A DNA stretch of 64,000 bases from Pseudomonas putida (GCA_029953615.1 CP124529.1:4676494-4740493), one strand, 5' to 3'; numbered from the stretch's first letter, positions 18,632-28,473 are shown. Notes: generated from the letters alone by a model not told the origin. Program-made: numbers and translations.

Positions 18632-18772
18632 ACGGGCGGGCACGCACAACCTTGATGGGGCTGGTAGTCGTGAAGCTGAAGCCCCGGCTCACCACAGCCA
18701 GTCGTCGGTTGGGCCGATCAACCCCAACCACCACCAGTCAATCCTGTAGACATGGCAAAAGGCGCCCATTGA

Positions 18773-21324
18773 ATGGATGCAAGCTTCGGCAGTAATTCGT
18801 CGCGCAGTCAGGTGGTTCGGCAGTTGACGCTGGTGTTTTCCAGCCTGCTGTTGGTGATATTGCTACTGGGCCTGGTTTCCTTGTACCGCATTGCCGGGGC
18901 GCTGGACGAGCGTGAGCGGGCACAGAGTCGCTTTCACGCCGAGTCGGCGCTGAGCCAGTTGCAGAAGACCGACCGCAACTACCTGGTGGCCTATGCCGTC
19001 TGGCAAGCTGCGTATGACCACTTGGCAGGGACAGTGGACCGGCAGTGGGCCTATGACGAGGATAACCTCGGCGCTACCCTGTATAGCGCCGATGGCTATG
19101 AAGGGGTTTTCGTACTTGACGATAACGGCACCCACTACGCCATGCTCCAGGGCCGCCTCAGCGAACAAGGCTTTGACCGTCACAGCACCAGCAGCGCCCA
19201 GGTACTGCAGCGGGCGCGGCGGGCGGTGCAGCAGGAACAGGCTGCGTCCGGTTACCTGCTGTTCGACGGCCAGCCGGCGCTTTACACCTCGGCCGTCATT
19301 CGCCCGCCATCGACCGGGCAGCCGGTGCCGGCATCCGGTGCGGTGCTGGTGTTCGTGCGGGTACTCAGCCCTGCGGTGCTCGGGCAGTTGCAACGCACTG
19401 CCGGGCTGTCGGGCTTTACTGTAGCGGCGGCGTCCCGGGTGCCTGCAGACCACGGGCGTCTGCCGCTGGAGGAGAGTGGCTACGCGCTGACCTGGCATAT
19501 CGAGCAGCCAGGAACCGAACTGCTTCACACCGTCTTGTTTCCCCTGGCCCTGGCGTTGCTGATCATCGCTTTGATCATGGCCCTGTTCGCCCGCTATGCG
19601 ATGCGTGCCAGTTCCGGTATCGACCGCAGCCACCGCGAGCTCGCCGTTTCCAAGCTGGCGCTCGAGGCCAGTGAAGCGCGCTTCAAGGCCGTGGCCGAGG
19701 CGTCGTCTGACTGGATCTGGGAAACCGACGCGCAGCAGCACCTGACCTACCTGTCACCGCGTTTTGCCGAGCTTACCGGGCATGCCCCGGAGCGCTGGTT
19801 GCAACGACCTGTCAGCGAGCTGTTTGCCTGTGATACCAGTCAGGTCGATACCTGGCTGCAGGGCCTTGCCAGCAGCGAGGCGACCGGCACCTTGCGCTGC
19901 CAATACCATGATCGACATGAGCAACGGCGAGAATGCCGGGTCGCCGCCAAGGCCATCATCGAACACAAGACCTGCCAGGGGTTTCGGGGTACCTGCACCG
20001 ATATCACCGACGAAGTGGCCGCCCACGCGCAGATCCAGCATCTATCGCTGCACGATGCGCTCACCGGCCTGCCCAACCGCAACAAGCTGTTCCGCTTCCT
20101 TGAAGAGGCCAGGCAAGGGGAGCTGGCGTTGTTGATGCTTGACCTGGACAATTTCAAGCCTATCAATGACAGCCTCGGCCACCCGGCCGGGGACGCCGTA
20201 CTGATCGAAGTCGCCCACCGGCTCGGGCAAGTGACGCGGGACACCGACCTGGTGGCGAGGCTGGGCGGAGACGAGTTCGTCATCGTGCTGGCGCGGCCAG
20301 GCAAGCATGACGAGGTGGACCGCTTTTGCGCGCGGGTCATCGAAGCCCTGAAGCGCCCGATCACCTTCGAGCAACACAAGGTCCAGGTCGGGGTCAGCCT
20401 CGGGGTGGTATTGTCCGCCGAGTATGCCGGGCTACCCGGTGACCTGATCCGTTATGCCGATGTCGCCTTGTACAGTGCAAAGCAGGCCGGCAAGCATACC
20501 TGGCGCTACTTCTCGGCACAGCTGAACTCGGCATTGCTGGAAAAGCGCGAACTCGAGCGTGAGCTGCGCGAAGGCATCGCGCGCGGCGAATTGCGCTTGC
20601 ACTTCCAGCCGCGCTACAAGGTCGATGGGGTGACGGTGGCCTCCGCCGAGGCACTCGTGCGCTGGCAGCATCCACGGCTCGGCCTGCTACGGCCAGACCG
20701 CTTCATCGCGCTGGCCGAGGAGTCCGACCTGATAGTGCTGCTGGGCAACTGGGTGCTTCATGAGGCCTGCCAACTGGCCCGTGGCTGGCCGCTCGATATC
20801 ATGGTCTCGGTCAACATGTCTCCGGCGCAGTTCAGCCGCAGCGATGTAGTCCGTGATGTGGCCGAAGCACTTCGACAAACCGGCCTGCCTGCCCATCGCC
20901 TGGAGCTGGAAATCACCGAGAACGTCATGCTCAACGACGTCGAAGGCGCCTTGCAGACCATGAATGCGCTCAAGGAACTGGGGGTGCGGCTTAACATGGA
21001 TGACTTCGGTACCGGCTATTCTTCGCTGGGCTACTTGCGCACTTACCCGTTCGACAGCATCAAGATCGACAAGCGTTTCGTCCAGTCGCTGGGCACGAGC
21101 AGCAGTGATCGCAGCGTGGTACAGGCTATCATCAACCTGGGCAATGCGATGGGCATGACGGTCACCGCTGAAGGGGTAGAGAGACCTCGGAGCAGTTGGC
21201 CTTGCTCAGCGACGACCAGTGCCATGAGGTGCAGGGCTACCTGCTGAGCAGGCCGGTAGAAAACCAGGTCTTGATGCGTTTGATGGCCACGGTTGAGGCT
21301 GAAGATCGGGGTACGTCCCCCTAA
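18773..21324 (+). pseudogene. CHASE4-PAS-GGDEF-EAL cyclic-di-GMP protein, C-terminus frameshifted
   Basis: The open frame runs 18773-21247 (824 residues). Domains are: membrane helix at 16-40, extracytoplasmic CHASE4-like sensor to about 255, second helix 258-280, PAS about 300-410, GGDEF about 430-590 with intact RLGGDEF and an upstream RDTD inhibitory site, and EAL about 605-810 with SAEALVRW, EITENVM and DDFGTGYSSLGYL. Directly after TAEGVE the frame is lost. Removing the two bases AG at 21182-21183 (AGAGAG tract) restores SEQLALLSDDQCHEVQGYLL.. to a stop at 21324. As written, the last 46 residues of the phosphodiesterase barrel are replaced, which probably impairs hydrolysis but leaves GGDEF intact. 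Confidence 0.85.
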
Positions 21325-21421
21325 GCGGGTGATTTCAGACGGGTGCCACGCCCTCTTGAAAGTCATCGCAAGCGCGTACAATCGGGCCTTTTCCTCGTTA
21401 ACCATACAGGCCAATCCGTTT

Positions 21422-22589
21422 ATGGCGCTTGATCCACCCACGATGCTGATTATATCGATCGCCCTGGCGGCCGCGGCTGCGTTGTACCTGGCGATCGGAA
21501 TGGCGCAGCGTCCGCGAGCCGTCGCTGCTGTTCTGGAGCGCAGGCTTTGCCACCATCACGCTTGGTTCTACCCTGGCATTGCTGCGTGGCATTGGCTTGT
21601 TGCTGGCTGGTATCTGGTTGGCCAACGGTTTACTGGTGGTGGCGCACGGGTTCTTTCTGATGGGGGTATTGCGCTTCACCCAGGTGCGGCTGTCGCGTAT
21701 CTGGTTATCGGTCGTGCTGGTGTGGTTCGCCTTGCTGCTGTTGCCTGTGGGACCACAGTGGTCGAAGGTGATGCTGATGGTCAACTCGTTGCTGGTGGCG
21801 CTGTTGACGCTGAAGGCCAGCTGGCTGTTGCGGCCGCATGGCAAGTCGTTGAGTGTTGGTGCGGTGCAGTTGCGCTATGTGTTGCTGGTACATGGACTGT
21901 TCTATATGGCCAAGGCGGTCATTGCGGTCATGCCGGGTACGCTGATTGACCTGGCCACTTTCGGCGGGCTGATCATTCAGGTGTCCCTGGTCGAAGGTGC
22001 GATGGCGATCATGCTGATTGCCTTGTCGATGACCGGCACCGTGCGCTACCGGCGCGAAGCGCGAATTGCCCGGTTGGCAGCCCGTGATCCGTTGACTGCG
22101 TTGTACAACCGGCGCGCGCTGGAGGGGCGGGCGGGGCCGTTCTTCAGTGAGGTGAGTTCGGCACAGCCCGGGGCTTTGCTGCTGATCGACATCGACAACT
22201 TCAAGCTGGTCAACGATCTGCACGGGCATGTTGCCGGGGACCGCTTGCTGATTGCCCTGAGCGAGATGATCCGCGCGGTGCTGCCCGAGCGCTCGCTGGC
22301 GGCGCGGCTGGGCGGTGATGAGTTCGTCATTCTGCTGAGTGCTGCGAGCAGCGAGCGGGTGATGGAGCTGGGTGAGTTGTTGCGCGAACAGTTCCAGCAG
22401 TTTGCCGGCAAGACGGTGCCTACGCCGCAGCCGGTCACCTTGAGCATCGGCGCCAACCTGTTCGACCAGCCGCCGGCGAGCCTGGCGGCGTTGATCGAGC
22501 AGGGGGATGTGGCGTTGTACCAGTCCAAGCGCGGAGGGCGGGACAGTATCCGCTTCGTCGAACGGCCGATGGCCGGCTTGAGCCAGTAG
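21422..22589 (+). pseudogene. Membrane diguanylate cyclase (GGDEF), N-terminal frameshift
   Basis: The gene starts at ATG 21422 with a hydrophobic helix (MLIISIALAAAAALYLAIG) but shifts frame near 21498-21511. From there the matching frame reads VREPSLLFWSAGFATITLG.. and continues to the stop at 22589. One surplus base (for instance an A in GGAATGG) explains it. The rest is a run of about five more helices, then a GGDEF domain with ARLGGDEF intact. There is no RxxD inhibitory site before it. Read intact it would be a cyclic-di-GMP synthase of about 388 residues. As written, only an internal start could make the later part. Confidence 0.8.
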
Positions 22590-22595
22590 CCTGCA

Positions 22596-22660
22596 CTTTT
22601 GCTTTTGCTTTTGCTTTTGCTTTTGCTTTTGCTTTTGCTTTTGCTTTTGCTTTGCTTTTG
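22596..22660. repeat. Hexanucleotide array (CTTTTG)9 plus two near-units
   Basis: Nine perfect CTTTTG units (22596-22649) are followed by a 5-base variant and one more unit. The array begins six bases after the GGDEF gene stop and runs directly into the long inverted repeat arm. Such arrays expand and contract by slippage. Confidence 0.9.
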
Positions 22661-22922
22661 CTTCTAAGCGCGCGGTAGTTCAGGCGCCGCAGATTGCGAC
22701 TTCAGGAGGCCGAGCGAAGGGACTGCGGAGGGAGGTGACGGGCATGGATGCCCGTCAAGCGCTGAGGCCCCATGGATGGGGCCTGCAGCGCGTACTCCCG
22801 GGAGCAGGCCCGTAGCGAGGGGACCCCGGAGCGCAGCGTAGGGGCCGGATGATGGGAGCCGACGGTTTTTGGTTCCTTTTTGCCACGACAAAAAGGGACC
22901 CGCCGTAAGGGCGGAAAGGTGA
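22650..22922. repeat. Left arm of a long inverted repeat
   Basis: About 273 bases whose reverse complement recurs to the right as two blocks, 24458-24671 and 23087-23155, split there by the insertion sequence. The outer 208 bases differ by only about half a dozen positions between arms. The inner part carries GGTTTTTGGTTCC and CGCCGTAAGGGCGGAAAGGTGA. No protein is credible in it, only leucine-rich or antisense frames. Confidence 0.85.
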
Positions 22923-22979
22923 TTAAGCGCCACCTTTGAAAATGAATGTTGACCTTGTTGTTGATGCCCACGCTTGAGA

Positions 22980-23037
22980 GCGAAAAGCGAAAAGCGGAAA
23001 AGCGAAAAGCGAAAAGCGAAAAGCGAAAAGCGGAAAA
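22980..23037. repeat. Heptanucleotide array (GCGAAAA), eight units
   Basis: Eight units of GCGAAAA lie in the loop of the palindromic element, two of them as the 8-base form GCGGAAAA. Units are adjacent with no spacers, so this is a simple tandem repeat and not a CRISPR array. The surrounding loop, 22923-23086, holds no credible gene. Confidence 0.88.
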
Positions 23038-23086
23038 GTACTGGTCTTGATATCGCGCATAGTCCATTTACGATGGCGACGCATAC

Positions 23087-23155
23087 TCACCTTTTCGCCC
23101 TTACGGCGAGTCACTTTTTGTCAAACGCGACAAAAAGTAACCAAAAAACGCTGGC
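23087..23155. repeat. Inner block of the right arm of the inverted repeat
   Basis: TCACCTTTTCGCCCTTACGG.. to CCAAAAAACGCTGGC is the reverse complement of the inner left arm, with scattered differences. It ends at CTGGC, the proposed 5-bp target duplicated by the insertion sequence; the same arm resumes at 24458. Confidence 0.8.
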
Positions 23156-24457
23156 GGTATGACTCACCCAGATGGGTTACAAATCAGTTCACGCACATAG
23201 GTAACAGTCTTTAACTGGCAAGGTCGGTTTTCGAGGATCTGACCATGCCGTGGCGAGAGCTAACACCTATGGACCTGAAAATGCTTTTCATCGCGGACTA
23301 CCTGCAGGGGCCGCCTAGCTTCAGCGCCCTGTGTGAGGCCTACGAGATCAGTCGAAAGACCGGCTACAAATGGGTCGAGCGATACGAGAAAGAGGGCCCG
23401 GCAGGCTTGGAGGAGCGCAGCCGACGCCGGTTGACCCAGGACTGGGTTGTACCCGTCGCGGTCCGCGAGGCCATTGTGGAACTGCGCGCTCAGGGGGAGA
23501 CGGTGCCAGGGCCCAAAAAAATCCAGGCAGCGTTGCAGGAGCGCTTTCCTGATCAGGCGCCACCCTCAAAGACCGCGATCTACAACATCCTCAAGAAAGC
23601 CGAACTGATCAAGCCGCGGCGTCTACGTCAGCGTGTGGCCATTTATCCCAAGCCACTGGAAAAAGCGGAGTCGCCCAATCAGCTGTTCAGTGCGGACTAC
23701 AAGGGCCAGTTCCTCACAGGGGCAGGCGTCTGGTGTTATCCGTTGACGATCATGGATCACGCCAGTCGCTTCTTGCTTGCCTGCCACAGCATGGCAAACA
23801 CGAACTTCCTGGAAACGCAGGCGGTATTTACCGATGTATTCCGTGAAAATGGGCTGCCTGAGCGTATCCGAACCGACAACGGCGTACCGTTCGCCAGCAA
23901 AGGACGCGCAGGTCTTTCCCAACTGTCGATCTGGTGGCTGCGTCTGGGCATCATTCCCGAGCGCATCGCACCTGGCAGACCTGAGCAGAATGGCCGGCAT
24001 GAACGCATGCATCGGACACTCAAGAGCACGCTCCCATCGCCACCGGCAATGGCATGGGAGGCTCAACAACGGCACTTTGATCGGTTTCGGCAGCATTACA
24101 ATCACGAACGGTTGCACGAAGCCTTGGAACAAAGAACGCCGGCATCCTGTTACCAACCTTCGCCGCGCCCATTCCCTGAAAAGCTGCCTGAGATGATTTA
24201 TCCCAGCCATATCGAGAGCTTGCCAATTGACGGTTGCGGCATCGTCAGCCGCCGAGGTTTGAGGATCTACGTAGGTTACGTACTGAAGCACCAGACCATC
24301 GGGCTGGAGCAAGTTGGAGACGGACTCTGGGATGTTATTTTCGGTCCAATCGTCCTCGGTAGGATCGATATGCGTGATGCCATTGATGGCTGTGTGACGC
24401 TCAAGGTGTCACCTATGTGAGTGAACTTTTATGTAACCCATGTGGGTGACCCGTACA
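23156..24457 (+). mobile_element. IS481-family insertion sequence, 1302 bp
   Basis: Ends were placed by two signs. First, the flanking inverted-repeat arm becomes continuous if 23156-24457 plus one copy of CTGGC (23151-23155 and 24458-24462) is removed. Second, both ends carry a related inverted repeat of about 45 bases, with TCACCCA.ATGGGTTACA and AGTTCAC.CACATAGGT in both. The right end reads TGTACGGGTCACCC inward, with the TGT terminus usual in IS481. One transposase gene fills the element. It looks intact and recent. Confidence 0.85.
23245..24420 (+). CDS. IS481-family transposase
   Basis: A 391-residue DDE transposase. The N-terminal helix-turn-helix (SFSALCEAYEISRKTGYKWV, about 31-50) is followed by an HTH_29-like linker. 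The rve-type catalytic core has FSADYKGQF (first Asp), RTDNGVPF (second Asp) and PEQNGRHERMH (Glu). A C-terminal beta-rich tail ends at the right IS terminus. The frame is intact with no frameshift. The start at ATG 23245 lies about 90 bases inside the left end. Confidence 0.95.
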   Translation: MPWRELTPMDLKMLFIADYLQGPPSFSALCEAYEISRKTGYKWVERYEKEGPAGLEERSRRRLTQDWVVPVAVREAIVELRAQGETVPGPKKIQAALQERFPDQAPPSKTAIYNILKKAELIKPRRLRQRVAIYPKPLEKAESPNQLFSADYKGQFLTGAGVWCYPLTIMDHASRFLLACHSMANTNFLETQAVFTDVFRENGLPERIRTDNGVPFASKGRAGLSQLSIWWLRLGIIPERIAPGRPEQNGRHERMHRTLKSTLPSPPAMAWEAQQRHFDRFRQHYNHERLHEALEQRTPASCYQPSPRPFPEKLPEMIYPSHIESLPIDGCGIVSRRGLRIYVGYVLKHQTIGLEQVGDGLWDVIFGPIVLGRIDMRDAIDGCVTLKVSPM

Positions 24458-24671
24458 CTGGCTCCTATCATCCGGCCCCTGCGCTGCGCTCCGGGGTCCC
24501 CTCGCTACGGTCTTGCTCCCGGGAGTACGCGCTGCAGGCCCCATCCATGGGGCCTCAGCGCTTGACGGGCATCCATGCCCGTCACCTCCCTCCGCAAGCC
24601 CTTCGCTCGGCCTCCTGAAGTCGCAATCTGCGGCGCCTGAACTACCGCGCGCTTAGAAGCAAAAGCGAAGC
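24458..24671. repeat. Outer block of the right arm of the inverted repeat
   Basis: Reverse complement of 22650-22858 with few mismatches. It begins with the second CTGGC copy flanking the insertion sequence and ends at GAAGCAAAAGCGAAGC, next to a hexanucleotide array. This and the array below account for most of the gene-free stretch 24458-24778; the remaining 75 bases show nothing recognisable. Confidence 0.85.
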
Positions 24672-24703
24672 AACAGCACAGCAACAGCAACAGCAACAGC
24701 AAG
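24670..24703. repeat. Hexanucleotide array (CAACAG)n
   Basis: About five CAACAG-type units border the right arm. On the other strand they read CTGTTG, one base different from the CTTTTG units at the outer edge of the left arm. Confidence 0.8.
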
Positions 24704-24778
24704 TCATCTCGGCACTCAGGCTATCGATGAGCAACCCACAGGGGCATGACGGCAAACTTACAGTTCAGACAGGGCGAA

Positions 24779-26152
24779 TCAGGTCACCACCTGGTAGCAC
24801 GGTACATACGCCGCGCCGCCAGGCAGCTTCATCCGGTGCTGGTCGACGAACGCCTGCAACAGCCGGCCCAGTGGGTCCAGTACGGCGCTGTCGCCACGGA
24901 TCTGATACGGCCCGTGTTCCTCGATCAGGCGGATGCCCTTGTCCTTCACGTTGCCGGCGACAATGCCGGAAAACGCCCGGCGCAGGTTCGCGGCCAGTTC
25001 ATGGGCCGGCAACTCGCGGCGCAGGTCGAGGTCAGCCATGGCCTGGTGGGTCGGGTCGAACGGGCGCTGGAAGCTCTCCTCGATCTTCAGCAGCCAGTTG
25101 AAGTGGAAGGCATCGTTGCGCTCGCGGCGGAACTGCTTCACTGCCTTGAGCCCTTCGACCATGTGCCGGGCAACTTCTGCCGGGTCATCAATGATGATCT
25201 CGTACAAGCGATGCGCCGCCTCACCCAGGGTGGCGCCGACGAAGGCATGCAGTTGTTGCAGGTACGGCTCGGCGCTGCGCGGGCCGGTGAGTACCACCGG
25301 GAACGGCAGTTCCTGGTTTTCCGGGTGCATGAGGATACCCAGCAGGTAGAGGAACTCCTCGGCCGTGCCGGCACCGCCCGGGAAGATGATGATGCCATGG
25401 CCGACACGGACGAAGGCTTCCAGGCGCTTCTCGATGTCCGGCAGGATCACCAGTTCGTTGACGATCGGGTTGGGCGCTTCGGCGGCGATGATGCCCGGCT
25501 CGGTCAGGCCCAGGTAGCGGCTGCCGTGCATGCGCTGCTTGGCGTGGGCAATGGTGGCACCCTTCATCGGGCCCTTCATCACCCCCGGGCCGCAGCCGGT
25601 GCACACATCCAGCTTGCGCAGGCCCAGCTCGTGGCCGACCTTCTTGGTGTACTGATATTCCTCGCTGCTGATCGAGTGGCCACCCCAGCACACCACCATC
25701 TTCGGCTCCACGCCCGGGCGCAGGGTGCGGGCGTTGCGCAACAGGTGGAAAACATAGTCGGTGATGCCCTGGGAGCTTTCCAGGTCGATGCGCTGGCTGG
25801 CCAGCTCGCTTTCGGTGTAGACGATGTCGCGCAGGGCGCTGAACAGCATTTCACGGGTACTGGCGATCATTTCGCCATCGACGAAGGCGTCGGCCGGGGC
25901 ATTCAGCAGCTCCAGGCGCACGCCGCGGTCCTGTTGATGAATACGCACCTCGAAGTCCTGATAGGCCTCGAGGATGGTCTTGGCATTGTCGACATGGGCG
26001 CCAGTGTTGAGGATGGCCAGGGCGCACTGGCGGAACAGGGTGTAAAGGCTGCCGGTACCGACTTCACTCAGTTGCTGCACTTCACGTTGTGACAGCGTCT
26101 CCAGGCTGCCTTTGGGGCTGACGGATGCATTGATGACATTGCGTTGAGGCAT
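24779..26152 (-). CDS. ppnN: PpnN (YgdH), nucleotide 5'-monophosphate nucleosidase
   Basis: A 457-residue enzyme that splits the N-glycosidic bond of nucleoside monophosphates; in E. coli it is stimulated by (p)ppGpp. The central Rossmann-like LOG domain shows CWGGHSISSEEYQY, CTGCGPGVMKGPMKGA and the signature PGGAGTAEEFLYLLGI. N- and C-terminal extensions specific to the PpnN type are both present, and the length matches E. coli (454). It is a single-gene unit transcribed toward the repeat element. Confidence 0.93.
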   Translation of the reverse strand: MPQRNVINASVSPKGSLETLSQREVQQLSEVGTGSLYTLFRQCALAILNTGAHVDNAKTILEAYQDFEVRIHQQDRGVRLELLNAPADAFVDGEMIASTREMLFSALRDIVYTESELASQRIDLESSQGITDYVFHLLRNARTLRPGVEPKMVVCWGGHSISSEEYQYTKKVGHELGLRKLDVCTGCGPGVMKGPMKGATIAHAKQRMHGSRYLGLTEPGIIAAEAPNPIVNELVILPDIEKRLEAFVRVGHGIIIFPGGAGTAEEFLYLLGILMHPENQELPFPVVLTGPRSAEPYLQQLHAFVGATLGEAAHRLYEIIIDDPAEVARHMVEGLKAVKQFRRERNDAFHFNWLLKIEESFQRPFDPTHQAMADLDLRRELPAHELAANLRRAFSGIVAGNVKDKGIRLIEEHGPYQIRGDSAVLDPLGRLLQAFVDQHRMKLPGGAAYVPCYQVVT

Positions 26153-26255
26153 CTAAGTCTTTCCTGTGCGGGTAAAACATCCTTCTTTGACAACACCATA
26201 CCGAGAAATGCGGGCGGCAACGAGGGGGGCGTGGAAAAAGCTTGAGTCCAGAATG

Positions 26256-26349
26256 GCTTCTTCGCGGGCTTGCCCGCTCCCACAGGTACGGCGCAAACCT
26301 CGAGAGCTGCGCGGTCCCTGTGGGAGCGGGCAAGCCCGCGAAGAAGCCA
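26256..26349. repeat. REP pair (GCGGGC family)
   Basis: Two inverted REP units facing each other, between ppnN (upstream side) and the end of the YeiH-type gene. Confidence 0.85.
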
Positions 26350-26362
26350 ACCTGCTCTCAAG

Positions 26363-27424
26363 TCAGCCCAACAGCTTCTGCACACCCAGGGTAATAGCCA
26401 GCCCACCCCCCACCAGCCAAAGGTTGAGAATCGCCCCGGTGGCCAATGCCCGTGGCCCGGCCTGACGAATCTGGCTGAAGCGCGTCTCCATGCCCAGCGC
26501 CGTCATCGCCATGGTCAGGGCAAAGGTATCCAGGCTGTTGACCGCCTGCGTCACGCTGCCCGGCAGCACCTGCAGCGAATTCACCAGCACCAGCGCGAGG
26601 AAGCCGAAGGCGAACCAGGGCATGGCGATGCGCCCGTTGCCCTGTGCCTGGCCCGGATGGCGCGCGCGGCTGATCCAAAGCCCGACCACCAGCAGCACCG
26701 GTACCAGCAGCATCACCCGGGTCATCTTGACGATGGTGGCAATATGCGTGGCCTCTGGGCTGACGTTGCTGGCCGCACCGACCACCTGGGCCACTTCGTG
26801 AAGGGTGCCACCCAGGAACAGTCCGGCGCTCATGCTGTCCAGTTGCAGCCAGCCGGCATTGATCGCCAATGGGTAAAGCAACATCGACAGGGTGCCGAAC
26901 AGCACCACGCTGCCGACCGCCATGGCACTTTTGTGCGGGGCACTGCGCAGGGCCGATTCGAAGGCCAGTACCGCGGCGGCGCCGCAGATGGCGCTGCCGG
27001 CTGCGGTCAGCAAGGCGGTATCGCGGTCCAGCTTGAACAGCTTCATGCCGCACCACAGGCCGATCAGCAGGGTGCTGGACACCACCAGTAGCGACACGAT
27101 CAGCCCGGACCAGCCGACTTCGGCAATTTCCTGCAGGCTTACCCGCAGGCCGAAGAAGGCCACGGCAATGCGCAGCAGGCCGCGGGCGGAAAAGTTGATA
27201 CCCGCCGCCCAGCTCGCCGGCACGCCGTCACGCAGCGCATTGCCATACAGCGCACCGGCGACGATACCGACGATCAGCGGGCTGATGCCCAGGTTGGCGA
27301 TGGCGGGCAGGGCGGCCAGCTGGGTGACCGCAAGCGCGAACAGCGCGACGAACAGGATGCCATTGAGCCGCCCTCGGGTAGAGAGGGTAGGCGCGAAGGC
27401 AGGGTTGGACGGAACCGTGGCCAT
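26363..27424 (-). CDS. YeiH/YadS-type putative sulfate exporter
   Basis: A 353-residue membrane protein with about ten hydrophobic helices, of the PF03601 (conserved hypothetical 698) family. Conserved segments seen include GISPLIVGIVAGALYGN, FFGLRVSLQEIAEVGW, GSAICGAAAVLA and the late TLHEVAQVVGAA. Some members are described as sulfate or sulfonate-derived anion exporters. It is divergent from a LysR gene with a palindrome between them, the usual arrangement for yeiH and its YeiE-like regulator. Confidence 0.88.
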   Translation of the reverse strand: MATVPSNPAFAPTLSTRGRLNGILFVALFALAVTQLAALPAIANLGISPLIVGIVAGALYGNALRDGVPASWAAGINFSARGLLRIAVAFFGLRVSLQEIAEVGWSGLIVSLLVVSSTLLIGLWCGMKLFKLDRDTALLTAAGSAICGAAAVLAFESALRSAPHKSAMAVGSVVLFGTLSMLLYPLAINAGWLQLDSMSAGLFLGGTLHEVAQVVGAASNVSPEATHIATIVKMTRVMLLVPVLLVVGLWISRARHPGQAQGNGRIAMPWFAFGFLALVLVNSLQVLPGSVTQAVNSLDTFALTMAMTALGMETRFSQIRQAGPRALATGAILNLWLVGGGLAITLGVQKLLG

Positions 27425-27470
27425 GTGAGTCCTCCGGAAAGGTAATTCGACATTGCCTACGTTAATCTGG

Positions 27471-27484
27471 TTATAAGCTTATAA
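27471..27484. promoter_or_regulatory. Perfect palindrome TTATAAGCTTATAA, likely LysR operator
   Basis: A 14-bp perfect dyad in the 111-base gap between the divergent YeiH-type and LysR genes. It contains the T-N11-A frame of LysR sites. A second AT-rich stretch (GATATTTTTTACAC) follows nearer the LysR start. Confidence 0.6.
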
Positions 27485-27535
27485 AAAATCGTAATTCAGG
27501 ATGGCAAATATCCGTTTAGCTGATATTTTTTACAC

Positions 27536-28423
27536 ATGACCCCAGAACAACTGATAACGTTCGCCACCGTCGCCGAGCACGGTAACATCAGCCATGCAGC
27601 CCAGGCCCTGCATCTGTCGCAGCCGGCGGTGTCTGGCCAGCTCAAGCTGCTGCAGGAAGCTTTTGGCGAGCCCCTCTATCAGCGCGCCGGCCGTGGTGTG
27701 CGGCTGACAACAGCCGGCGAGCAATTGTTGGCCTATGCCGAGCGCCTGCGCGAAACCTTCCGTCAGGCCCAGGCATTGCGCGAGGCCATGCACGGGCTGG
27801 AGCGCGGTACCTTGCGCATCGGCGCCAGTACCACGCCAGCCAGCTACCTGCTGCCCTACCTGATTGCCGATTTCCATGCCCGCTACCCGGAGGTGCTGGT
27901 GAGCACCTCCAACGGCAATACGGCGGAAATCGTCGCTGCGCTGGACAGCGTCGATATCGCCCTGATCGAAGGGCCGCCTGGGCAGGAATTGCCATTGGGC
28001 ACGGCGGTGACACCGTGGCGGGAAGACGAGATCGTGGCCATCGTGCCGCGTGAGCATCCGCTGGCTGGCAGTGACCAGCAGACCTTGATGTCGCTGGGGG
28101 CCTACCCGTTGGTGCTGCGCGAGAGCGGTTCGGGTGTGCGGCAGATCGTCGAGCGGGCATTTGCCCGCAGTGGTGTGGCAATGCGCGTGGCGCTGGAGAT
28201 TGCCGGGGTGGAAGGGGTGAAGGAGGCGGTGCGGGCCGGGATGGGCATCGGTTTTGTGTCGGCGATGTCGATCCGGCATGAGGATGGGGCGTTGCAGCGG
28301 TTGCAGGTTTTGCCAGAGCCCTTGGTCAGGCGGTTCTCCATACTGATGCCACATGCAGCGACACCGTCGCGGGCAGCGGCGCGGTTCCTTGAGTTGTGTG
28401 TCGGCCTGCAAGAGGTGGGCTGA
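27536..28423 (+). CDS. LysR-family regulator, YeiE-like
   Basis: A 295-residue LysR protein. The winged helix lies at 1-60 (LITFATVAEHGNISHAAQAL, QPAVSGQLKLLQ). The effector domain resembles the CysB/YeiE group (RIGASTTPASYLLPYLIADF, LRESGSGVRQIVERAF, AGMGIGFVSAMSI). It is transcribed away from the YeiH-type exporter and most likely controls it, perhaps in response to a sulfur compound. A REP unit follows. Confidence 0.92.
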   Translation: MTPEQLITFATVAEHGNISHAAQALHLSQPAVSGQLKLLQEAFGEPLYQRAGRGVRLTTAGEQLLAYAERLRETFRQAQALREAMHGLERGTLRIGASTTPASYLLPYLIADFHARYPEVLVSTSNGNTAEIVAALDSVDIALIEGPPGQELPLGTAVTPWREDEIVAIVPREHPLAGSDQQTLMSLGAYPLVLRESGSGVRQIVERAFARSGVAMRVALEIAGVEGVKEAVRAGMGIGFVSAMSIRHEDGALQRLQVLPEPLVRRFSILMPHAATPSRAAARFLELCVGLQEVG

Positions 28424-28426
28424 CTG

Positions 28427-28473
28427 TGCTGGCCTCTGTGGGAGCGGGCGAGCCCGCGAAGGGGCCAGCACAG
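28427..28473. repeat. Single REP unit (GCGGGC family)
   Basis: One REP unit, CTGTGGGAGCGGGCGAGCCC.., between the convergent ends of the LysR gene and pncB. Confidence 0.8.

Noticed and set aside
22980..23037. CRISPR array
   Set aside because: The seven-base units touch each other without spacers; no cas gene is present.
24505..24702. Leucine-rich small frame starting in the hexamer array
   Set aside because: It is a translation of the CAACAG array and the inverted-repeat arm; the same arm on the left gives a similar artefact.
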